A stretch of 14,900 nt of DNA from JABEVB01 sp049965775 (GTDB taxonomy: Bacteria; Planctomycetota; Phycisphaerae; WQYP01), in assembly GCA_049965775.1 (NCBI GenBank), contig JBMFVX010000071.1, positions 1-14,900 on the forward strand. The letters run 5' to 3'. The notes under the pieces were generated by a model. It worked only from the letters and a program-made list of their open reading frames with translations, had not been told where the DNA came from and made no database searches. A program made the position numbers and the translations under genes. Below, one piece after another: positions 1 to 6,709 of the stretch. Each line of letters opens with the position of its first letter. The stretch's first letter is position 1.

Positions 1-18
1 GGGGTGGTTTGTGGTGGA

Positions 19-74
19 AACTTTCGGCCTTATTTGCAAGATAATGCGGTTTTTGGGGCCGAAGTGCGAAAGTT
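19..74. other. Stem-loop in gene-free left flank
   Basis: AACTTTCG at 19-26 is perfectly complementary to CGAAAGTT at 67-74. A competing pairing is possible through GGCC at 26-29 and 57-60. The stretch 1-216 has no ORF with a convincing start or family resemblance. It also holds a small hairpin, CTGCG at 139-143 with CGCAG at 151-155. It may be the tail of a structured element cut by the window edge; nothing more can be said. Confidence 0.35.
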
Positions 75-216
75 GGGCTCATTCACCGGCGGCAACAATA
101 ACTCGAAGTACGTGCGTGACTTTGCGAGCGTTGCAGCCCTGCGGCGCCGTCGCAGTTGCATAATGCTGAAGCACGCTATATACCGCTGCTATAAGCCTTG
201 GCGCTATGGCATGACA

Positions 217-490
217 CTGGTGCTCTGTCACATCCAAAAATTGGGATTGACGGAAGGCCAAGGGGTTGGCGGTGCGAAGCGAGGAGGATTGTGTATGGGG
301 GCATACATTGACGACGAGCGCCAAAGCCTACAGGCCCTTGGCCCCCGCCAGCAGGGTTGGTCGCAAACGCCCCACCTGCGGCGTTGCAGCGGCTCAATGG
401 GTCTATGGACCCGGTTTTCGCCGCTGGCTCCTTGCAGCTGGGGCGTTTGCGACCAATCAACCCTAATTTTTGGATGTGACAGAGCACTAG
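217..490. repeat. 274-bp imperfect palindromic element (MITE-like or structured RNA), region A
   Basis: The ends are near-perfect inverted repeats of 34 bp (217-250 against 457-490, 31 of 34 matching; core TGCTCTGTCACATCCAAAAA). Two further hairpin branches lie between them. Branch 1 is built from GGCCAAGGG 256-264 with CCCTTGGCC 335-343, TTGGCG 266-271 with CGCCAA 319-324, and TGTATG 292-297 with CATACA 302-307. Branch 2 is 357-378 with 435-456 (21 of 22 pairs), then CAGCGGC 387-393 with GCCGCTG 420-426, tipped by GGGTC 399-403 with GACCC 408-412. Together they make a three-way junction in either strand. Terminal inverted repeats fit a non-autonomous transposable element; the nested stems fit an ERIC-like palindrome or an RNA. 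No transposase is present and I see no clear target duplication. The sequence and pairing are directly visible; the nature of the element is inference. Confidence 0.75.
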
Positions 491-504
491 GCTTGTTATA
501 TTTA
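476..504 (+). promoter_or_regulatory. Possible promoter of the S10 peptidase gene, partly inside the palindrome arm
   Basis: GTGACA (476-481) lies within the right inverted-repeat arm of the palindromic element. An AT-rich run follows with candidate -10 boxes: TATATT at 497-502 (15-bp spacing) or TATTTA at 499-504 (17-bp spacing). The peptidase start follows at 529. Neither combination is ideal, so this is a weak call. Confidence 0.3.
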
Positions 505-528
505 TAAACCCTTTGCTTGAGGTACCTG

Positions 529-2154
529 ATGCCGCGCTTTTTTATGCCACGCCCGGTCCGATCTATGCTTCTGCCTATTTCCGCCGCAGCGGCGTTATTG
601 GTTGCAGCAACCCAAACTCTCACCGCAGCCGCACCAGCAACGTTACCCGCTCATCCGCGCGCGGGCGCCAAGGCAACCTCGCACATGACGGCTAAAACCC
701 CGCCCGCGCCGCATGCCATGATCGGGCACCTACCGGCCGCCAACGCCGATCAACTCATCGTGACGCATCACAGCATAACCATTGATGGCAAACCGCTCGC
801 ATATACCGCAACCACCGGTCTGATGCCCATTTTTAACCGCAGCGGCAAGCTTATGGCTCACATATTTTTTGTGGCTTACACCAAAGACCACCCAACCCGC
901 GGCAGCAGCCATCGTCCGCTGACTTTTGCATTCAATGGAGGGCCGGGCGCCGGGGCCGTTTGGCTGCACATCGGGTGCGCCGGCCCCGTTATTCTCAAAC
1001 TCAATCCCAACGGTTCGGCGCCGCCGCCGCCCTATCAACTGGTCAGCAACCCTGACACCTGGCTTAACGCCACCGACCTGGTTTTTGTTGACCCGGTTGG
1101 TACGGGCTATAGCAACCCTGCTCCAGGCGTACCGCAGTCGGCGTTTGACGGCGTCATGCAGGACGTGCAATCGCTGGGCAATTTCGTACAAACCTACCTC
1201 AACCGCTACAACCGCTGGGCCTCACCAATTTTTCTTGCCGGCGAAAGCTATGGAACCACGCGGGCCGCAGCACTCTCTGACTACCTGGGCAACCACGACG
1301 GCCTTAACCTTAATGGCATTATCCTGATTTCATCCATCCTCAACTTTCAAACCATAAGCACCGGCGAAGGCAACGATACCCCCTACCCTCTGTTTGTTCC
1401 CAGTTACACGGCTGCCGCCTGGTATCACCATAAGCTCTTGCCCGCGATGGAGCAGCACTTTCATCAAACCCTTGCCGCCGCTGAACACTGGGCTTTGACC
1501 GATTACACCACCGCGTTGGCCGCCGGGGATTCGCTAAGCAGCGCCAAGCGGCATGCAATTGCCGCCCAACTTGCCGCATTTACCGGTCTTTCCGAACGAT
1601 ATGTGCTGCTGAGCAACTTGCGCATTGACCCATCGGCGTTTGAGGCACGTCTGCTGCGGAACCAACGCAAAATCATCGGTCGCATGGATACGCGCCTCAC
1701 CGCCTACAACGACAACCCCACGCTGGGCCGCACCGGTTTTGACCCTGCCATGCAGGGGTTTGTAGCGCCCTTCACCAGCGCGTTTAACACTTATGTGCGC
1801 CAACACCTGCATTATAAAAACGATTCGCGTTACCGGGCTCTTTCGGGCGATGTGTTTCCATGGAACTTTGGCCCCGGCGGATCGGGCTATCTAACCGTAA
1901 CCGATAACCTGCGCCATGCCATGGTACGCAATCCCGCCATGAAGGTAATGGTTTGCAGCGGCTATTTTGACTTGGCCACGCCATTTTTAGCCACCATTTA
2001 TACGTTTGATCACCTGGGGCTTAACCCGACGCTGCAGTCCAACATTACCGAAAAGTTCTTTCTCGGCGGGCACATGCTATACCACCCGGCCACCCAGCGT
2101 GCCAGGCTCGCGGCGGATGTTCGCGCGTTTATCGCCGCGGCATGCAAGCGGTAA
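529..2154 (+). CDS. Secreted S10-family serine carboxypeptidase-like peptidase
   Basis: This 541-residue protein is a predicted exported peptidase of family S10 (serine carboxypeptidase, alpha/beta-hydrolase fold), which removes residues from peptide C-termini. The N-terminus is a clear signal peptide: basic residues, then an Ala/Leu-rich hydrophobic core, with likely cleavage after an AAA segment near residue 35. The oxyanion-region motif NGGPGAGAVW precedes the nucleophile elbow GESYG, giving Ser240. Asp481 (SGYFDLATP) and His515 (GGHMLYHP) complete the triad in the usual order, so it should be active. I chose ATG 529 because GAGG at 519-522 sits 6 bases upstream; an in-frame TTG at 517 and ATGs at 544 and 565 are alternatives. 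mnmE starts 27 bases downstream, so co-transcription is plausible without an obvious functional link. Substrate unknown. The family call is secure; the true cellular role is not. Confidence 0.93.
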   Translation: MPRFFMPRPVRSMLLPISAAAALLVAATQTLTAAAPATLPAHPRAGAKATSHMTAKTPPAPHAMIGHLPAANADQLIVTHHSITIDGKPLAYTATTGLMPIFNRSGKLMAHIFFVAYTKDHPTRGSSHRPLTFAFNGGPGAGAVWLHIGCAGPVILKLNPNGSAPPPPYQLVSNPDTWLNATDLVFVDPVGTGYSNPAPGVPQSAFDGVMQDVQSLGNFVQTYLNRYNRWASPIFLAGESYGTTRAAALSDYLGNHDGLNLNGIILISSILNFQTISTGEGNDTPYPLFVPSYTAAAWYHHKLLPAMEQHFHQTLAAAEHWALTDYTTALAAGDSLSSAKRHAIAAQLAAFTGLSERYVLLSNLRIDPSAFEARLLRNQRKIIGRMDTRLTAYNDNPTLGRTGFDPAMQGFVAPFTSAFNTYVRQHLHYKNDSRYRALSGDVFPWNFGPGGSGYLTVTDNLRHAMVRNPAMKVMVCSGYFDLATPFLATIYTFDHLGLNPTLQSNITEKFFLGGHMLYHPATQRARLAADVRAFIAAACKR

Positions 2155-2181
2155 ACGTGCCGGCTGCGTTACAATGCCCGC

Positions 2182-3546
2182 ATGTACGAGCACGATACCA
2201 TTGCCGCCATCAGTTCGCCCATGGGTTTGGCCCGCCGCAGCATTGTGCGGCTCAGCGGCCCCGAATCCTGGGGAATTGCCGGCTCACAAGTAACGCTGGC
2301 GGCAGCTCCGCAGGCCCGCCGCTGGCTGGCCGCAAAGTTGCTGCACCCACCGATTGCAGCCGGCCTGATTTTATTTAAGTCGCCGCACAGCTTTACCGGG
2401 GAAGATTCCGCGGAATTGCACCTGCCGGGCGGAGCCGCGCTGGCACAGATGGTTCTTGATACCGTGCTGGCCGCAGGCGCCAGGCAGGCCGAGCCGGGGG
2501 AGTTTTCAGCCCGGGCCTTTTTTCATGGCAAATGCGATCTTACCGAGGCCGAAGGTATTGCCGCTACCATCGGCGCTGAAAACGAACGACAACTGCGCGC
2601 CGCCGCCGCACTGCGTAATGGCGCTCTGCACCGCTGGGGCCAAACACTTTGCGACCGGTTGGGCAACATACTGGCTCTGGTGGAGGCAGGCATAGATTTC
2701 AGCGATGAGCCCGATGTTTCATTCATCTCGCCTGCCGAATTGCAACGGCAGATCACCGCCATCGCCGCCGACATCGCCCGCGCCCAAAGCCAAGCCGTAC
2801 AGTGGGAATCGCTGGATATGCTGCCAACCGTGGTACTGTTGGGCCGCCCCAACGTCGGCAAAAGCTCTCTGCTTAATGCGTTGGCCGGCCACGATCGCGC
2901 CATTGTTTCGCCCATTGCAGGAACCACGCGCGACGCCGTCTCTACAGTCATTCAAACACCCGCCGGCCAAGTTCGCCTGGTGGATGCCGCCGGCATTGAA
3001 GAATCGCCCACCGCACTTGCAACCCTCATGAATGACGCCCGCTGCGCCGCTATCGCACGGGCCGACTGCGTGGTAGTTGTTACCGATGGCACTGAAGACC
3101 AGCCCGCACTGGACCTGCTGGCCAACACCGCCGCAGTTTCTGGCCTCGCTACATTTTGGGTGCGCAACAAATGCGACCAGGCTGCCGGCACTGCCAACCC
3201 CGCCGAGGTTTCAGCGCCGCGAGCATGCCTACGCACCTCCGCCATTGCCCACATCGGGCTTGATGAACTCCGCATTGCCATTGGCCGGGCAATTACAAAC
3301 GCCTCCGGTGCGGCGGCCACGCTCACCCTCAACCGCCGCCATCGCCAATGGCTCGCAGCCGCCACAAGCGCCCTGCATTCAGCGCAGCAGCTGCTTGCGA
3401 CCAATCCAGAGAGTGCCTTGCGGTACCCTGAACTCATTGCCAGCGACCTGCGGCTGGCGCTCGATGCTGTGGGCAACATCTCCGGCATTGTTTCACCAGA
3501 TGAAGTGCTGGGCAAAATCTTTTCGAGCTTTTGCATCGGCAAATAG
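2182..3546 (+). CDS. mnmE: tRNA uridine-5-carboxymethylaminomethyl modification GTPase MnmE (TrmE)
   Basis: MnmE, a dimeric G protein, works with MnmG to install (carboxymethyl)aminomethyl groups on U34 of certain tRNAs, using a methylene-THF-derived carbon. The 454-residue length is typical. The N-terminal THF-binding domain opens with DTIAAISSPMG, and a helical domain flanks an inserted G domain. The G domain shows G1 GRPNVGKS (221-228), G2 AGTTRD, G3 DAAGIE, G4 NKCD starting at residue 329, and a G5-like TSAIAHIG. The protein ends in the diagnostic CIGK, whose Cys451 is the conserved C-terminal cysteine. The start ATG has no clear ribosome-binding site, but upstream extension would not match the family. 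It follows the S10 gene closely and converges on rsmB across a 149-base gap in which I see no strong terminator. Identification is secure. Confidence 0.98.
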   Translation: MYEHDTIAAISSPMGLARRSIVRLSGPESWGIAGSQVTLAAAPQARRWLAAKLLHPPIAAGLILFKSPHSFTGEDSAELHLPGGAALAQMVLDTVLAAGARQAEPGEFSARAFFHGKCDLTEAEGIAATIGAENERQLRAAAALRNGALHRWGQTLCDRLGNILALVEAGIDFSDEPDVSFISPAELQRQITAIAADIARAQSQAVQWESLDMLPTVVLLGRPNVGKSSLLNALAGHDRAIVSPIAGTTRDAVSTVIQTPAGQVRLVDAAGIEESPTALATLMNDARCAAIARADCVVVVTDGTEDQPALDLLANTAAVSGLATFWVRNKCDQAAGTANPAEVSAPRACLRTSAIAHIGLDELRIAIGRAITNASGAAATLTLNRRHRQWLAAATSALHSAQQLLATNPESALRYPELIASDLRLALDAVGNISGIVSPDEVLGKIFSSFCIGK

Positions 3547-3695
3547 CACCGCGATTGAATAGTTCAGCTTCCGTTGACGACTGGATAAACCGACGCCAGG
3601 GATGTTGCGTCCAGGATGATGGTAATTTTGGCAGCCCTGTTCACAGGCCGCTGAAACATAGATAGGCGCTGTGCCGGTCTGCTCATCGTGGGTCA

Positions 3696-5105
3696 TTACA
3701 CGGCCGGTTGCCCAGCTGCCGCCAGCACGCACACGTACCCGCCATCGCATCTTGCCGCCGGGTCGTCGGTAGCCGCCGGAAGCGACATCTGCTCGTGGAC
3801 TATTCGCCAAGGCGACCCTTGCTGAAGCTCCAGCCACTTTCGCACCAAATCGCCATTTTCACAGGGGTCTACGCTGCAGGTGCTGTACGCGAGCACACCG
3901 CCGACCCGCAGCAGTTTCTGGGCCTGGGTAAGCAGCGTGAGCTGCTGGCGCTGCAAAGCCTTTCGATCAAGATCGGGCCAGCGCCAGCGCGTCTGCACGC
4001 GCCGTGCCATGACGCCCGTGTTCGAGCATGGCACATCCACCAGCACAGCATCAAACGCATGGTGATCAATCAAGACCTCCTCCAAAAGGTTGATTCGCAC
4101 CTGATGAAGCCCAAACTGTTTGGCCCGACCACGAAGAAATTCCAGCTTTAGCGGGGCAATATCAGTCGCAAGGACAATGTCGCCCGGGCGCCGCAGCGCC
4201 AGCTGAATGGTCTTGGTGCCTTTGCCGGCACATAAATCGAGCAATACCAACGGGCGTGGCCCGCCTTGAGCAGGAACTGTTTTTATGGCCGCGCACAGCG
4301 ACTCTACCGCCAGCCCTGCCGTGGGGTCCTGCGGCGAAAGTTTGCCCGCAGCTACCTGACGAGCGACGGCTGGCGTCCAGCCATCCGTCGCAGCAAGCCA
4401 ACCCTTTTGCTGATGTTGAACCAGTCCCTCCAAGTCTTTCTTGCCGATGCCGTCATCACGCAACAGCACCATCGGCCGAAGATTGCCGGCTGTCAAGATG
4501 CGCAGCGAAACGACCGGACCATAAGCTTGCAGCAGCATTTGAACCAACGGCTTCGGATAGCTGCACACAACCGACAGATGCTCCGCCGCATCCGCCTGCG
4601 GCGATGGAAACACGCGGCGATTAAAACGAACCTGCCGCCCGACACCCACCGGAAAGGCATCATCGCGTAAGGCCACGAATGGCTCATTGCGCGGCTCAAG
4701 CCGAAGAAGCCCACGCAGAATCGCATTCACCAGCCCTGCCGCCCGCGGCTTACCGGCCAATCGCACCAGTTCCACACTGGAATCCACCAAGGCGTAATCG
4801 GCCACGTTGCTCTGCAGCAAAGCCTGATAGGCTCCAAGCTCCAAAGCGGCACGCACGGCGTTTTCAAGTCCACCAATCGGTTTGTCCAGCAGTTGTTCGA
4901 TTATATGTTCCAGCAGGCCGCGGCTGCGAAGCACACCTTGAAGTAAATCAAACGCTGTCGCCCGCTGGCGCGGCTCCATGTGCTGCCAAAGCAAATCATC
5001 GCGCTCCGGCACCCGCGGCGGATTGCCAAGTTCGCGCCACTGCGCAAGCACCTGCAGAGCCGCCTCGCGCGCCGTCGGCTCAGTGGTCTGTGACCGTTTC
5101 CTCAT
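3696..5105 (-). CDS. rsmB: 16S rRNA (cytosine-C5)-methyltransferase, RsmB/NOP family
   Basis: This 469-residue AdoMet-dependent enzyme is predicted to methylate C5 of a cytosine in 16S rRNA (C967 in E. coli numbering). The N-terminal third is a NusB-like helical RNA-binding domain (AREAALQVLAQW, later GLVNAILRG). The catalytic Rossmann domain has motif I LLDLCAGKGTKT, motif IV DVPCSNTGV with Cys360, and motif VI YSTCSVDPCENG with the nucleophile Cys410. The two-cysteine arrangement is that of the RsmB/NOP2 family. It is a little longer than the E. coli enzyme. I chose ATG 5105 because residues after it match the family start; the frame stays open to a GTG/ATG region near 5195 and there is no obvious SD at any of these. 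RsmF- or NOP2-like specificity cannot be excluded, but the NusB domain favours RsmB. Confidence 0.93.
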   Translation of the reverse strand: MRKRSQTTEPTAREAALQVLAQWRELGNPPRVPERDDLLWQHMEPRQRATAFDLLQGVLRSRGLLEHIIEQLLDKPIGGLENAVRAALELGAYQALLQSNVADYALVDSSVELVRLAGKPRAAGLVNAILRGLLRLEPRNEPFVALRDDAFPVGVGRQVRFNRRVFPSPQADAAEHLSVVCSYPKPLVQMLLQAYGPVVSLRILTAGNLRPMVLLRDDGIGKKDLEGLVQHQQKGWLAATDGWTPAVARQVAAGKLSPQDPTAGLAVESLCAAIKTVPAQGGPRPLVLLDLCAGKGTKTIQLALRRPGDIVLATDIAPLKLEFLRGRAKQFGLHQVRINLLEEVLIDHHAFDAVLVDVPCSNTGVMARRVQTRWRWPDLDRKALQRQQLTLLTQAQKLLRVGGVLAYSTCSVDPCENGDLVRKWLELQQGSPWRIVHEQMSLPAATDDPAARCDGGYVCVLAAAGQPAV

Positions 5106-5284
5106 AAACAAATTGTAGCCCAAGGCGGGGTTTTCGGAACCCTTTTTTGCTCCGGCCATTGGCCGCGCCGCATGTCGCCGCATGCGCCCAGACACCTGTT
5201 GAGCTTCCCAAAATAATCGTCGCAGATCCTTTCCCGCCGCAAATCACGAATCATGGCTGGATTACCACGCCATCCGGACAGCAC
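5102..5284 (-). CDS. Possible small ORF coupled to rsmB by an ATGA overlap
   Basis: A 60-codon frame (50 codons from the internal ATG at 5254) ends in TGA overlapping the rsmB start as ATGA, a layout often seen in translationally coupled pairs. The product would be basic and soluble (it includes MIRDLRRERICDDYFGKL). I recognise no family and see no ribosome-binding site. In GC-rich DNA a frame this short occurs often by chance, so this is a candidate only. Confidence 0.2.
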   Translation of the reverse strand: MLSGWRGNPAMIRDLRRERICDDYFGKLNRCLGACGDMRRGQWPEQKRVPKTPPWATICL

Positions 5285-5679
5285 ACTGGGCTAAACCGCG
5301 TGGCACGTTATGGGGCGATGTTCAATTTTGCCTGAGATTTTGGTCGCTTTCATATACATTTTGCTCGAGACTTTCACCTGGGGTGGCACGGCAACTCTCC
5401 ACGGTGCGAGGAGCCTGGCCAAGTAATGGCCGGGATTGCGATGGGTTGAAATGTGCCGTATACGCGGCGGAGGATCAAGCCGACTCTGACTAATGAGTTT
5501 GCGAGATCTGGCAACAAAGCTGACGGAGCATTTCAGCCATCCTGCGGGCGGCGGGCAATTTTATCTTCACAGACGCTCGCCCGTTCCGCCATACAGACTG
5601 GAAGCTCGGACTTGACGCTTGCATCCTAATGCCGTCTTGCGCGGCTGCGGTTAACATGTTGCCGCCGGTGAAGAGCCGG
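5285..5679. other. Gene-poor interval between rsmB and the phosphoesterase
   Basis: No convincing gene lies here. A 40-codon frame on the plus strand (5493-5615) has GGAGG at 5469-5473, too far upstream to be a good ribosome site. A short hairpin, CCTGGCC/GGCCGGG with a 7-base loop, sits at about 5414-5434, and GGCAC at about 5385 can pair with GTGCC at about 5454. Just to the left, CGGCC/GGCCG forms a hairpin at 5153-5165. The interval could hold the 3' untranslated region of the phosphoesterase mRNA, but no terminator with a U-run was found. Confidence 0.4.
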
Positions 5680-6531
5680 CTAAACAACAATAGCGGCCTG
5701 CAGGTCTTCCACCGGTTCGATGCCGAGAGTGTTCTGATGCAAAGCCACCGTGCCATCGGCTATCGTCAGATAAGTGGTGGGCAATTCCGTCCAGCAGCCG
5801 CTGTTGTAATACTCCACCGGGCCTTCACGTTCAGCGGCCGCAATATGGGTGTGGCCGCAAATGACCACGCTGCATCCCTTTTTCTGTGCGTACGCCATGG
5901 ATTTTATGCGTACTTTGTCCATGCAATGCAAAAATGTTTTGGAGCGGCTCTTGGCCAACCGGGCAATGTGGTGCTGCCGATCCACTTTTTGCAGGGCATT
6001 GTAAATCAAATCGCCAAACCAGGTAAGCACCGGGTGATGGTCTATAAAATCATCGAAAAGATCGCCATGAATCACGAGCATGCGCCGCCGGCCGCTCACA
6101 AAGATGTATTCGTTCTGTACCTGCACGCCGAGCAAGTGCGAAACAATTTCCGCCGGCCCGTCGTGATTGCCGTTGGTCCATATCACTTCGATTTTGTCTG
6201 AGAGGTGGCGAATAAGCGAAAGCACCTTCCAGTGGGTCTTTTTAAGTCGCCGAAAATCTATCGAGTCAAACACATCGCCGTTGATGATGAGCCGGCGCGT
6301 GGCAATCTGTCCGTCCAGCAGTTGCTCAAGCAGAGCGCTGATGCGCTTGGCCTGGCAATTGTCGCTGCCAAGATGCAGATCGGAAATGACCACGGCATCA
6401 AGCCGCGGGTCATCAAGCACGGCTCGTGCCCACAAGCCATCGGCCGGCAATTCCAGATGCTGGCGCGTTCTCCGAGCCGGCGAAGCCGCCCGTGCGGAAA
6501 ATACAGACATATCTCTAGACGATGTATCCAT
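5680..6531 (-). CDS. LpxH-like calcineurin-type metallophosphoesterase (UDP-2,3-diacylglucosamine diphosphatase-like)
   Basis: A 283-residue dinuclear-metal phosphoesterase. All five signature blocks are present in order: DLHLG (Asp51, His53), GDVFD (85-89), GNHD (121-124), HGD (155-157) and GHTH (226-229). The spacing, and a C-terminal segment reading YYNSGCWTE, resemble the LpxH/YbbF group (COG2908-like). That group hydrolyses UDP-2,3-diacylglucosamine to lipid X in lipid A synthesis, so this may be a membrane-associated cytoplasmic enzyme of outer-membrane biogenesis. Substrate assignment is inference; relatives act on other phosphodiesters. The N-terminus carries about 45 residues before the first motif. 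ATG 6531 is used here; TTG 6537 and ATG 6510 are alternatives, none with a strong SD. An 8-bp inverted repeat overlaps the start region. It lies 178 bases downstream of ftsH on the same strand. Confidence 0.88.
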   Translation of the reverse strand: MDTSSRDMSVFSARAASPARRTRQHLELPADGLWARAVLDDPRLDAVVISDLHLGSDNCQAKRISALLEQLLDGQIATRRLIINGDVFDSIDFRRLKKTHWKVLSLIRHLSDKIEVIWTNGNHDGPAEIVSHLLGVQVQNEYIFVSGRRRMLVIHGDLFDDFIDHHPVLTWFGDLIYNALQKVDRQHHIARLAKSRSKTFLHCMDKVRIKSMAYAQKKGCSVVICGHTHIAAAEREGPVEYYNSGCWTELPTTYLTIADGTVALHQNTLGIEPVEDLQAAIVV

Positions 6532-6548
6532 GGGCAAAAAGATACATC
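6521..6548. promoter_or_regulatory. Perfect 8-bp inverted repeat over the phosphoesterase start
   Basis: GATGTATC (6521-6528) and GATACATC (6541-6548) are perfect inverted copies separated by 12 bases. The repeat spans the proposed ATG at 6531. It could be an operator or a small mRNA hairpin limiting initiation. The AT-rich 50 bases to its right (6555-6605) are the likely promoter zone, but no clean -35/-10 pair stands out. Confidence 0.35.
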
Positions 6549-6709
6549 AGCAATCATCAGGTTTGATGAAGATAATATGAATATATCATTAACTTTGTGG
6601 ATAACTTATCAGACGCCAGAACTCGTGCCCGAAGCGCAAAGGCCACACAGTGCGGAACTTTGCTCCTGTCACCAGCGTAATCGCATGCACCGGCAAACTC
6701 CGACGGGCT

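Noticed and set aside
4..507. 167-codon plus-strand frame at the left edge
   Set aside because: It runs through the palindrome, whose inverted arms produce similar peptides on both strands; there is no protein family resemblance. Only the short internal start at 295 is noted as a curiosity.
3393..3404. 12-base match between mnmE and the palindrome (TTGCGACCAATC)
   Set aside because: Expected by chance in a window this size and does not extend.
5629..6201. 190-codon plus-strand frame
   Set aside because: Antisense to the metallophosphoesterase with all five catalytic motifs on the other strand.
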